DNA of 20,217 nucleotides from Silene noctiflora (GCA_009801015.1 VHZZ01006774.1:57479-77695); one strand, 5' to 3'. Numbered from the stretch's first letter, positions 9,467 through 18,562 are shown. Translations and numbers: made by a program. The notes: generated from the letters alone by a model not told the origin.

Positions 9467-9720
9467 TGTCTGAGTGGTATCCTATAGCGGCTGAGTTCCA
9501 TTCGATTCCTTTTGTTGGTACATACGAGGGGTGAATTCCGGAAACTAATTAACTATTACATGGGAATAACTACCTCAAAATTGTCCTCACGCAAAATAGG
9601 TCGAAGATCGCATCGAGGAGAATCGAGAAGAGTTGGATTATAGCTTGAGTTCACCCCCTTAATTGGTGAGACAGTCGCTTGTCCATGAAGAATTTAATTA
9701 GTGCTTAGAGTCCAGGAGCG
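9467..9720 (+). mobile_element. Second tRNA-like SINE candidate
   Basis: TGTCTGAGTGGTAT (9467-9480) fits an A box and CATTCGATTCC (9499-9509) a B box, about 31 bases apart. No tRNA fold is evident. The downstream body contains AGTTGGATTATAGCTTGAGT and TCACCCCCTTAATTGGTGAG (9631-9670), which recur in diverged form at 10341-10380, so the sequence is dispersed. No poly-A or poly-T tail was recognised; the right boundary is a guess. Confidence 0.42.
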
Positions 9721-9801
9721 GATTTAGGTTTGATTCGATTTCTAATGAGCTCTATTATCGTAGTCTTAGATTTAGGAATTAATAAAATTTGATGGTTAAT
9801 A

Positions 9802-10007
9802 CTCACTTCGTCCCGGTCATTTATTGCTTTTGGTTTTGACACAAAGACCAAGAAAATATGAGGGGGTCAATTATTAGATGACAAGGAGATCAAATTGGAT
9901 AAGATAATTAATTGTCTATCAAATGACATTTCTAAAATAGAAAGACAAAAAAATAATTGTGACGTCCCGAAATAAAATAGGCAAACAAATGACCGGGGCA
10001 CAAAGTT
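9802..10007. mobile_element. Stowaway-like MITE, long form
   Basis: The left end CTCACTTCGTCCCGGTCATTT follows TA (9800-9801). The right end, AAACAAATGACCGGGGCACAAAG, is its imperfect inverse with a decayed TA. It shares internal sequence with the element at 15215-15409, including a duplicated 3' terminal module. Confidence 0.72.
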
Positions 10008-10914
10008 CATTTAAACAAGTGTACTGGGCCACTGAGCTATTAGGATCCGTGAGAGCCCACTTTTTTATTGGTGGGTATGTTTTCTTTGGGCCTTGGGTAT
10101 CAGTTGAGCAAATACACTACAAATGACTAAGCATAAGTCCCAACTAAAGCAAAACCAAAGACACAAAACAAGACCTATTCTTTTGAGGTTGTTTGAAGGT
10201 CGGTGACTTCAACTTATCTCACTCATTCAAAAGGATGAGATAGATTGGTCTTATCCTAAAGAATCAATCTAGTTTTCTAACAAAAATGACACAAAACAAG
10301 AAATGGAATGATCACCTTTGCCTCTTGCTAGCTCCAAGTCAGTTGGATTAGTGCTTGAGTTCACCCTTTGATTGGCATGATATCGTTATCCACAAATTCT
10401 CATATGAAACGGTTTCATAACAGTGTTGAATAAAATCGACTAGGCAATGCATTATAATATCATAACCTCTAGACTTATGCCAACTTTTTTGTGATACTTC
10501 CTTAATACAAGACATAACCTACGGATTTGAGGGAGAAAGATCCGAACATAAAACGGATAAGTCGATACTAATCACCGGCCATGATTTGAACTTAGAACCA
10601 CATATGACCTAACCATCCCATTTTGGATTGGAAACAGAATCTATCCGTTGATCTCCAAAACAAAAATGAGTACCAAAAAGCCAAAAAACAACAGCATGAT
10701 AATGCTCTGTATCCCAAAAATAAAAAATCTTCCCACACACTGATCAAAGTACTCATATACAAACACAAATTCTCATTTGAGACGGAAATATCCGTTTTAA
10801 GCTTATGTGCATAACTCCATATAAAGAACCAAAAGATGGAAAATAACAGAGTAATTATAATAATCATCATATAGCACAAATCCAAACAATTTTGTTACCA
10901 ATAAAATCTCCTAA
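10008..10914. other. Intergenic, repeat remnants, downstream of GUN4
   Basis: It contains the diverged copy of the SINE-like body at 10341-10380 and short palindromic pieces such as acggatatttccgt near 10780. The part next to 10914 is the probable GUN4 3'UTR. No believable gene; the minus-strand ORF at 10885-10592 is hydrophobic, low-complexity and overlaps repeat sequence. Confidence 0.4.
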
Positions 10915-11763
10915 TTAAAAACTGTAATTTGGTTTAAACAATCTATCTCTCAATTTTTCCAACCTAGATTTCTTCTTATCAACCTCATTTACAGTCGCTT
11001 GATTATTATCGTCTTCTTCTTCTTTCTTTCGGTTTTCTTCATCATCACCCTCGTCGAAAGCAGGATGAGTAAATATCATTGTCAATAGTTGAGTTCCTCT
11101 AAGAGCATTTGTCAAAGGTAAGTGCCCTTCCGGCGGAACTTCATTACTCTCGTTATTACTATTATCGTCTTCGTTTTTATTGCTAGGGTTAAGTTCCCAC
11201 AAAAACTCATTAGGAAATGCTCTGTAATTAAACTGCTCAATTTCAGTATCAAGCTTCTTCATCCAACCAACTTTCATGAAAAACCTTGTAAAATCCTTGT
11301 TTACTTTCAACCATATCTTCTTTTGCACACTATACCCAAACTGCCCTTCGCTAAACTTCAACCAAAGATCATCTATAGCTTTAAGGTCATCCTTAGAAAT
11401 GAACTGAACCTCGGAAAAGAAGACATACCCTCTTTTAATAGCGGCTTCACCAGCAAGGACAATCAGCAGGCGGCGGGTTTCCTCGTCAGCTTGACGAAAG
11501 TTTTGTTCCGCAAGGAACTTCTCCAACGCGTCCAGCGAGAAAGCGGTGGAAGTGGTGGATGAGGTTGTTGGGGTAGTAGTGGCCGAGGCGTAGGTGGTGG
11601 AGAGGGAGAGGGTGGGTGTGTGGGAGAGAGTTGTGGGTAGGGAACTGGAGTGTCTGAGTGTGGATAGGGAGGAGTAGTCTAGGGAATGGCGGCGAGGGAG
11701 GCGGGATGAAGTAGCGGTGGCCGCGGTGGCGGTGGTGGTGGAATTGTGGTGAAGGGTAGCCAT
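10915..11763 (-). CDS. GUN4: Tetrapyrrole-binding protein GUN4, chloroplastic
   Basis: The protein is 282 residues in one intact exon. Residues 1 to about 72 are rich in Ser, Thr and Ala with scattered Arg and few acidic residues, as in a chloroplast transit peptide. The GUN4 fold covers about 75-236, with LEKFLAEQNFRQADEETRRL (80-99), the aromatic-rich WLKFSEGQFGYSVQKKIW (134-151), FPNEFLWELN and GHLPLTNALRGTQLLTMI (213-230). An acidic Asn-rich insert (195-208) precedes the last helix. A charged C-terminal extension ends NYSF; the penultimate Ser corresponds to the serine phosphorylated in Arabidopsis GUN4. Known role: binds protoporphyrin IX and Mg-protoporphyrin IX, stimulates Mg-chelatase through CHLH in chlorophyll synthesis, and links tetrapyrroles to plastid-to-nucleus signalling. 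Length is close to the family norm (about 265). The ATG at 11763 is the first in frame and is followed by the transit peptide. Confidence 0.97.
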   Translation of the reverse strand: MATLHHNSTTTATAATATSSRLPRRHSLDYSSLSTLRHSSSLPTTLSHTPTLSLSTTYASATTTPTTSSTTSTAFSLDALEKFLAEQNFRQADEETRRLLIVLAGEAAIKRGYVFFSEVQFISKDDLKAIDDLWLKFSEGQFGYSVQKKIWLKVNKDFTRFFMKVGWMKKLDTEIEQFNYRAFPNEFLWELNPSNKNEDDNSNNESNEVPPEGHLPLTNALRGTQLLTMIFTHPAFDEGDDEENRKKEEEDDNNQATVNEVDKKKSRLEKLRDRLFKPNYSF

Positions 11764-12184
11764 GAAGTGGTGAATTAAGTGAGGAAATTAGTGCAGTGAA
11801 GTGTTTAATATTGAGATAGGAAGATAGGGTGATGACAAGTAGGACATATGTGAAATTTAGAGAAATGATCCAATAAAATTAAATGAACGATTTTGATTGG
11901 TTGAAGGAGGGTAATGTTGGGATTTTCTCACTCTATCTTTGTATAAAAAAAAAAAAAAGGAAAAAAGGAAGGAAAATAAGAAAATAAAAAAAAAAAATTG
12001 AGATTGGGAAGAAGTGTAAACCATGCAAGTTACGTAGTAACAAATGTGAGGACTATGTTGCATGAGAGTCTGAAGAAAAGTACTAGAAAACATTCCTCCA
12101 ATTATGAGGTTGAAAAGGAATTAAAATATCAATATTAATATTGAAATGTGTGAAAATAACTTGGTTCAATATACTTTCACGCTG
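11764..12184. other. GUN4 upstream region with purine-rich tract
   Basis: This is the probable GUN4 leader and promoter. It has an A/G-rich run at about 11945-11998 (plus strand). I cannot assign a clear TATA box. A minus-strand ORF at 12093-11857 is largely the translation of this pyrimidine run and is not credible. Confidence 0.4.
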
Positions 12185-12277
12185 ATCCCTCCGTCTCAAT
12201 CATTTATTTACCTTTTTATTCTTTGTGTTCGTATGAGATTTTAAGCAAAGGTAAAGAAATGATGGGGCCAAAGGGAG
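12185..12277. mobile_element. Stowaway-like MITE, short form
   Basis: ATCCCTCCGTCTCAATCATTT at the left is inverted as AAATGATGGGGCCAAAGGGAG at the right, with GGTAAA and TTTACC inside each end. TA follows at 12278-12279; the left TA appears as TG. Confidence 0.8.
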
Positions 12278-12782
12278 TATTAATATATCCGAGATAGTGT
12301 ACTTCATATAGTAAAATAAAGCAGAGTACTTCATAGTGAACTGTCTATATATGCATCAGACAGTCGCCAACTCGACACAATCCTCGATCATTTGGAAACG
12401 TCTTTATACTTAGAACACACAGGTAATTAGGCAAACATCAACATTACATAAAAGCGGAAAAAGGGAGAAATAAAGAGTTAAATGTATAGTAAAGAAGCAG
12501 CCGAGCCTCTAATCAATTTTTTCACAAATTTTTTAAGGGAGTTACGAGGACAGCTTCGACTGTTTGACATATAAAGATTCGAACCTTCAATAACTTCTAG
12601 TGACATCTATTAGTGTACATAAGGTAAGAGAGTAGACATCCGACGACAATAATGTGACCCACATAGCAGAATCCGGCCTAATTGCAGCATTATATACACT
12701 CAGTCTCAAACCTGCCTATCTCCCTATCTATTATACGATGTCTGAATATTGGAAGCCAGAAAAAGAGGTAAGCCGTGCAAGT
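12278..12782. other. Downstream region of the unrecognised gene; possible SINE scrap
   Basis: This is probably 3'UTR of the minus-strand gene ending at 12783. A minus-strand B-box-like AGGTTCGAATC at 12586-12576 suggests a decayed tRNA-derived SINE, but I find no convincing A box. Confidence 0.35.
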
Positions 12783-13695
12783 TTATGCACCTATCCTTTG
12801 GTGTGTCCGATGGAAAATTAGTGATGCCATCCCAATGCCTCTAAAAAACAAACCCGCCTTGGTGGAAAGAGGGAACATATACACAACCACGCACTTATTA
12901 TTCACTAAGAGACTATTTTCCGAGGATTAAAACAAATGAAAATCCTATTAAACCACACCCCCACATTATCACATTGTAGAAGTCTTGCCGGAACATTGCC
13001 AATAGACAAAAGCAGGGAGTCACAAGAGAAGAAAATAAACCACCGGAAATTCTCTTTTTTTGCTAATTGGCAAATTTCTACTAAGGAAGAACCTTACCAT
13101 GATAGAGAGTTCGATAAAACAGTAAGCACAGGGACAAAGCCGTCTGTCTGCCGATGGAAACCATTGCAAAGACAACATTTTCCGAGTCTGTATAAGCATG
13201 CTCCAAAACTCTGAAAAAAAACATACTTTAGAATAGATTTACGTTTTGCAGCAAAGAGATGAGTCAATTTATAAATTTTGAAAAAAAAAAAAAAACCACA
13301 GCATCGGGGGTAATAAAGGGATCATCCAGTTTCATGATACTATGTTTATGAACAACTCAGAAAACAAGGTAAGCAGTCCACAAAATTCACTTGTCCATAG
13401 TCCGTACAAGCCGACATGCACACATTGTGAATGTGATGACTACCTCCCACAAGCACAAATGCTATTAAGAATATTACAAAGGTGCGCTAATTGCAACGTA
13501 AATATTCAAAATAACAGAAAATGGTGAACCTGCAGTTTTACTACTACAGCCTAGCAGTTTGGCCTTGGCATTTTCTACCAATATCACCAAGGTAAGTCTC
13601 TCCGAGTCTGCGACAACAGATAGTAACTTATCACAAGCATAATGAAAAGCTACAAATTCGAGTATTATTCCGTTAAATGGCACAGCGTCAATCAC
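12783..13695 (-). CDS. 3' exons of an unrecognised gene (tentative)
   Basis: Three candidate exons. From about 13695 an open frame begins IDAVPFNGIILEFVAFHYAC and continues through DSERLTLVILVENAKAKLLG; its ends are uncertain. The next candidate is 13210 or 13208 to 13098, after a tttttttcag acceptor and before the donor ATG|GTAAGG; one frame reads EHAYTDSENVVFAM and then GRQTALSLCLLFYRTLYH. The last, from 12840 or 12838 after ttttttag, joins in phase to give GIGMASLIFHRTHQRIGA and a TAA at 12785-12783. An alternative using the first AG at each acceptor gives a different open reading with a later stop, so the frame is not settled. The favoured product has hydrophobic stretches. I do not recognise the family. 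Confidence 0.35.
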
Positions 13696-14211
13696 AGGTT
13701 TACACCTAGATAGGGGTCACACCCCCTGACCCATGACGAGCTTTTTACAGAGCTTTATTAGGTTAAAGTCTTGATAAAAAAAAATTTACTATTCGAGAAT
13801 ATAACTCGCAGACAAACAAGGCAATGTGAGTCATAATCCACTGATAAAGCATCACACACAGGCGACACAGCCCACAGCGCCAAGAAACAAATGAGTTGAT
13901 CCCAGGAAACCACAATGAGGCTGAAGAACGAAAAGAGTAGGACTCGGGTCTAAAAAGCCTTACGGTTGATGAATATACTTGCAATTACTCCGCACCTTAT
14001 GAAGATTAGCCTTTTTAGTAAAGCATGTACTAGCATGAAAAGCTTGACAACAAGATGTCAACTCTTATTGTTTACTACCGCAGATATCAGCCGATGACTC
14101 TAATTTATCACATCTTTACGACAACCGGAGTACTGAAGCAGGAAAAAAAACTTAAAAAGATACAATACCAGCTATTGTTCATCTTAAGATTTTTGGAACG
14201 CGATCACATAC

Positions 14212-15882
14212 CACTATCATCAGCAAATAAATATCTTCCTTGAGCGGTATTCCTACATGCCTGAAGTGGAAAACCGATATCAACACTACAAGAAGAGAGA
14301 TGCAGCATGATTCCTAGCTCTGTAGTTTCACTGAACAATTGAACCTACTACAGAATACAAACAGCTAAAGTAGCCAGTAGGTATTTTCACTGAACATACC
14401 CCCTACCCATGTACCGGGATTCCTAGAATAGAAGACAATCTATTAGTCTATAATGCATACGCTTTGCCAATAATCACAACTGATCATCTAACAAGAACAA
14501 CTTTAACACAGTGCACCAAAGCTCCCGCATATGACGGGGTTACAGCCTACAGGGTAAAGGGGGTTGGATAGAGCAGCATTTCCCTTAGCTTAACTATACA
14601 GAGAGGTTGTGAGGCTATTTCCAAATGACCCATAACAAAATCTGTGCCAAAAAAATTGCAACGGATGACTATTACACATTACAAAGAAACACAATCAATT
14701 TACTAAGCCATTTTGCTTTATTTCACGGTAATCTACAACCAATGTATATCGAGTCTTTGGCTCCATTGGAAACAATGGAAAGTCTTAACCAATATGATGC
14801 TCACTTTACTGAGACAAATCAAATTATTACCAAAAGTAGAGTAGGCAACTTATGATTCCCAACTAACACTACAGAATTCTTCAAACTAGGACAATTTCCC
14901 ACCAAAACTAGACATAACATGATCAAGAATGTTTCTTTGTCTAAAGTAAGATATACTGACAATTGAATTCCTCTTTCTGATAACATCTACTGATCTACCT
15001 AATATAGTAATGGGGATAAATACTAATCCCTCGGTCCCTTCTTTCTAATCATTTCTTTACTTTTTAATTTTTTGTGAGCCATATTTTAATCAAAGGTAAA
15101 CAACTGATAGAGACGGAAATGATACAATTTGTGCAGTAAAGTTCACCTTTGTTACTTTGTCACAAAAGGGTCCATAATATCATACCAAAACCATTAAATC
15201 CAACTTCTAAGTTACTCACTCCGTATTGGTCATTTGTTTACCTTTTGTTTTGGCCGAAATAGGAGATGACCAATTATTTGATGACAAGTGGAACAAATTG
15301 AGTGGGGAGGATCAAATTGTTCATCAAATCATTCCCAAAATAGAAAGGTAAACAATTGACTGAGACACCCATAATGGAATAGGTAAACAAATAATCGGGA
15401 CGGAGGGAGTACAATACGACAAATCAGCATAGCATAATGCCATAATCTAATTTACCCACAATTTGTAAATAAGGGTAACCCAATTAACACACATCAGTTA
15501 CAATTATGGGTGATCCTTCAGCACATTTCCCAAATAATTTGGTAAACCTCAAAACCCAACAACTAACCTACACCATTGTCTTCAAAACAAGATATATGAG
15601 CTCACATTCTAAGATGTCTGTTAATTTATAAAAGTACCCATTCCTTCTAATCATTTGTTTACCTCTAATTAAAGTACCCTTCACAAAAAATAAAGAAAAA
15701 GGTAAATAAATGATTGAGACGGGGAGAGTAATATGACAATAAGGAAAAGGGTGTATAGGAGTTTAAGAAATTTACCTGATTGACAATGCAATCAAAGGGA
15801 AGTAGTCAAGTAGGTAAGTGAGTGAAAGAAGGGTTGGGACAACAGTTAGTTTCACAATTTCATGCCAGAGATTGTTGTTCAT
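14212..15882 (-). CDS. 5' exons of an unrecognised, probably membrane protein gene
   Basis: Exon 1 (15882-15776) starts at an ATG and encodes MNNNLWHEIVKLTVVPTLLS, then LTYLLDYFPLIALSI. Residues about 12-35 are hydrophobic, a likely membrane span or signal anchor. It ends ATCAG|GTAAAT. Exon 2 (14260-14212) follows a good acceptor (tttccacttcag), joins in phase (107 + 49 nt = 52 codons) and reads RHVGIPLKEDIYLLMIV before GTG|GTATGT. Intron 1 (15775-14261) holds three Stowaway MITEs. The next exon, phase 0, is not identified; one possible acceptor is near 13925. Without splicing the first exon would give only a 36-residue ORF. The gene may continue into the exons at 13695-12783. Confidence 0.5.
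15023..15122. mobile_element. Stowaway-like MITE, short form, in intron 1
   Basis: It is flanked by TA (15021-15022 and 15123-15124). The left end carries CCCTCGGTCCC and TAATCATTTCTTTAC; the right end GGTAAACAACTGATAGAGACGG is the imperfect inverse. Confidence 0.7.
15215..15409. mobile_element. Stowaway-like MITE, long form, in intron 1
   Basis: It is flanked by TA on both sides (15213-15214, 15410-15411). The ends are CTCACTCCGTATTGGTCATTT and AAATAATCGGGACGGAGGGAG. A second copy of the right-end module (GGTAAACAATTGACTGAGAC) lies about 40 bases inside the end. Confidence 0.85.
15637..15728. mobile_element. Stowaway-like MITE, short form, in intron 1
   Basis: TA flanks at 15635-15636 and 15729-15730. 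CCCATTCCTTCTAATCATTTG at the left and AAATGATTGAGACGGGGAGAG at the right are imperfect inverted repeats. Confidence 0.8.
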
Positions 15883-16210
15883 TACGACCGTTCCTGGAGT
15901 TGTGGAAGACTGAAAGGTTTCAAATTGCCGCCGTTTGCCCGTTTCTTTTTAATTAGTTCCGGTGTCGTTAATGGGTCATTCTGTTCATTAAACCCAATCT
16001 GCCCGACCAGCAAATTTAGCGGGTTATGATCGACACATTTTCAGAAGTTTACAACAGTCTGGCTTACTAGCCCATCCCAACTTTTGCTAACCTACTTGAC
16101 TATGGATCAAAAGTTCAAATGTAAGCTCAACTTATATTCGGTTCAAATCTGCATTTGATTGCCTTCAAATTTAACCAAACGACGTATTCGTATGTGTTTT
16201 GGCACATGTC
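15883..16210. other. Gap between the unrecognised gene and the copia LTR
   Basis: The left part is the likely 5' leader and promoter of the minus-strand gene starting at 15882. No coding frame, RNA gene or repeat is apparent in the remainder. Confidence 0.4.
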
Positions 16211-16445
16211 TGTAGTGAATATAACGAAGAAGTAGAGAANAAGGTTTTGTGGAAATTTTGTGTGTGTTTCTCATTATGTTAAACAACGTATATATACATC
16301 GAGCATATCCTACAAATTAGGAATTAGCTTAACAAAATCCTCTAAACTAGGAATATACCATGTGAATACAATCACCATAATATAAGAACAAATATCCTAG
16401 CTAATTACAAAATATTAGGACGAGATTCCGAATATTATGCTAACA
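16211..16445 (-). repeat. 3' LTR of the copia element
   Basis: On the minus strand it starts TGTTAGCATAAT immediately after the polypurine tract and probably ends TTCACTACA at 16211, giving TG...CA ends and a length of about 235 bp. The 5' LTR is not in the window, so the outer end is inferred. One base (16240) is N. Confidence 0.7.
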
Positions 16446-16455
16446 CCCCCTTCAA
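16446..16455 (-). other. Polypurine tract
   Basis: TTGAAGGGGG directly abuts the TGTTAG start of the LTR on the minus strand and overlaps the TGA stop of the polyprotein, as expected for the plus-strand primer site. Confidence 0.75.
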
Positions 16456-17497
16456 GTTGGAGTATGGGGATTAGCAATGCCCAACAACCGATGGAACTGA
16501 GAAAGCCCGAGCGCCTTTGTGAGGATGTCCGCAAGCTGAGTATTAGTGGTAACATAGGACGACTTAATAGTGCCTCGTACAATCTCATCACGAACAAAAT
16601 GACAGTCAATTTCTATATGCTTTGTACGTTCATGAAAAACGGGATTATTAGAAATATGTATAGCGGCCGTATTGTCACAATGGAGCATAACAGTCGTGGG
16701 ATGTTCAAAGCCCAAGCTTCGAAGCAAGCCTTTTAACCAAAGAATTTCACAAGTAGCGGAAGCCATGGCACGATATTCAGACTCAGCCGACGAACGAGAA
16801 ACAGTGGCTTGTTTCTTTGTTTTCCAAGAAATTGGGGAACCTCCGAGGAAAACAAAATATGCAGTCAAAGAGCGACGAGTGATAGGGCAGCTATCATAAT
16901 CAGCATCACAATAAACCTCAAGTACCATAGACGTGTCAGCGCGTAATAGAATACCCTGTCCCGGATTCCCTTTGAGATAACGAACAACTTGTACAACCGC
17001 ATCCCAATGTGCTTTAGACGGAGCTTGCATAAATTGGGAAAGGATATGGACCGAATAGGTAATCTCAGGACGAGTAAGAGTGAGATAAATTAACTTACCG
17101 ACCAAACGACGATATTTCATGGGTTCGGAAAATAACGGCTCCACATGCAAAGCAAGATCATGCTTCTCTTCCATTGGAACAGGAGCCGACTTTGACCCAA
17201 GGAGCCCCGTTTCCGTTAATAAGTCAAGAGTATATTTGCGTTGATAGAGAAAAATTCCGCTGGAATTTCGTGCCACCTCAAGTCCCAAAAAATATTTTAA
17301 TTTACCCAAGTATTTCATACGAAAACATTGACTTAGGTAATTTTTAAATTCTTGAATAACGACACTATTGTTACCAGCGATCACCAAGTGGTCAACATAC
17401 ACTAGAATATTGATAACGATATCATGCTTACGATAAATAAATAGAGAATGATCACAAGGACTATGAGAAAAGCCGTAGTCACATAACGCAGTGGCTA
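16452..17497 (-). pseudogene. Copia RT C-terminal part and RNase H
   Basis: The host-derived frame begins near ATALCDYGFSHSPCDHSLFI, just left of the CACTA-like insertion. RT motif: the family's YVDD box reads YVDH (His codon 17390-17388), losing a catalytic aspartate. RNase H follows, with DADYDSCPITRRS, ISWKTKKQATVSRSSAESEY, LHCDNTAAIHISNN, HERTKHIEIDCHFVRD and QLADILTKAL motifs, and ends at the usual position just before the polypurine tract. The apparent start upstream lies in transposon sequence. Confidence 0.9.
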
Positions 17498-17900
17498 CAC
17501 TAGTAGGAAAAACCCCTACGGTGGCGGTCATAAATTACCTTTTGTGGCGGTTTTTAGAGGATTAGGGTCCGTCGTATATCACGGCGTCGTATAAAGTTTA
17601 CGACGGTTCTACAACCGCCGTTATAACCTATCTACAGTGGCGGTTCCAACTTCAAAACCGTCGTTATAACTTATCTATAGTGGCGGTTTTAACTTAAGAA
17701 CCGCCACTATAACTAATCTATCGTGGCGTTTCTAACTTAGAACCGCCACCATAGTTTATTCAACGAGGTAGTTTTAACTTAGAACCGCCACGACAGATTA
17801 TCTATAGTGACAGTTCTAACTAAGGAATCGCCATAATTGGCAAATCTATAGTGGCGTTATCGTCTTGAAAACCGCCACGATAGATAAGCATTTATCAGTG
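17498..17900. mobile_element. CACTA-like nonautonomous insertion in the copia RT
   Basis: The left end CACTAGTAGGAAAAACCCCT (17498-17517) has the CACTA-superfamily terminus. The body is filled with GTGGCGGTT and AACCGCCAC motifs in both orientations, like CACTA subterminal repeats. The right end is less clear: CAGTG at 17896-17900 could be an inverted CACTG terminus, but the flanks (CTA and GAT) are not a 3-bp duplication. It interrupts the conserved RT region in frame-disrupting fashion. Confidence 0.65.
17631..17887. repeat. Six tandem palindromic units of about 43 bp
   Basis: Units start at 17631, 17674, 17717, 17760, 17801 and 17845 (43, 43, 43, 41, 44 and 43 bp). Each follows TCTATAGTGGCGGTT, a spacer related to TTAACTTA, then AACCGCCACTATA, so each can fold on itself. 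In unit 2 the 13-bp arms (17676-17688 and 17699-17711) pair perfectly. A looser half-unit lies to the left at about 17570-17630. Confidence 0.88.
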
Positions 17901-17903
17901 GAT

Positions 17904-18562
17904 TATGAAGATGACACACCTTTCCTCGCAGCCCATGTCCGAATCCAAGTGGAAGTCGCATGTATACCTCCTCCTCCAAGTCCCCATGGAGGAAAGCGTT
18001 TTGAACATCCATTTGGTGTAATTCCCAATTATGTATCGCACTGATAGTAAGAAAAGTTCGAACTGTCACCATCTTTACTATAGGGGCAAAAGTCTCGGCA
18101 AAATCAATCCCTTCTTGTTGATGATTACCAAATACAACTAGTCTTGCTTTGTATCGCTCAACTGACCCATCTGATTTTCGCTTGATTTTATAAACCCACA
18201 TACATCCAATAGCAGTTTTATTTGATGGTAAATCCACTACGGACCAGGTATTATTTGCCTCTAATGCAGCAATTTCTTCCTCCATGGCTTGTTTCCATTT
18301 GGGATCACAAATGGTCTCTTTAAAAGAATTGGGCTCTGTGTCATTAGTAATAGCTGCAACAAAATGTTGATGGGCAGTCGAAAAATTCTTACAATTAACA
18401 TAATGAGAAATAGGATACGGCGTACCTGTGACGGTCGTTGGTGTGGGTGATGGGCTTGACGGAACCATAGTTGTGTTAATGTGTACATTTACCTTCTCCC
18501 AACGAACAAAATCCTTATGACGGGAATTATCAAATTTCGGTCGTTTACCTCGACCCATTTCC
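17904..18562 (-). pseudogene. Copia reverse transcriptase N-terminal part
   Basis: RVT_2-type sequence: WKQAMEEEIAALEANNTW, GCMWVYKIKRKSDGSVERYK, DFAETFAPIVKMVTVRTFL and the first catalytic-Asp motif QMDVQNAFLHGDLEEEVYM are all recognisable. The host reading ends after RGKVCHLHN at the insertion border; roughly 15-16 residues normally found between this point and the resumed RT sequence are absent on both sides. Confidence 0.9.

Noticed and set aside
10592..10885. 97-residue hydrophobic minus-strand ORF
   Set aside because: It is Phe/Ile-rich from AT-rich sequence, overlaps repeat remnants, and lies in the presumed GUN4 3' flank.
11122..11562. 146-residue plus-strand ORF
   Set aside because: It is antisense to the conserved GUN4 coding sequence.
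12936..13214. 92-residue plus-strand ORF
   Set aside because: It is basic with no domain, and overlaps the antisense of the better-supported minus-strand exon at 13098-13210.
17631..17887. CRISPR array
   Set aside because: The units are regular but contiguous palindromes without unique spacers, in a plant transposon.
17857..17900. Extension of the RT ORF beyond the insertion border
   Set aside because: The last residues (PLINAYLSWRFSRR) are translated from CACTA-like sequence, not from RT.
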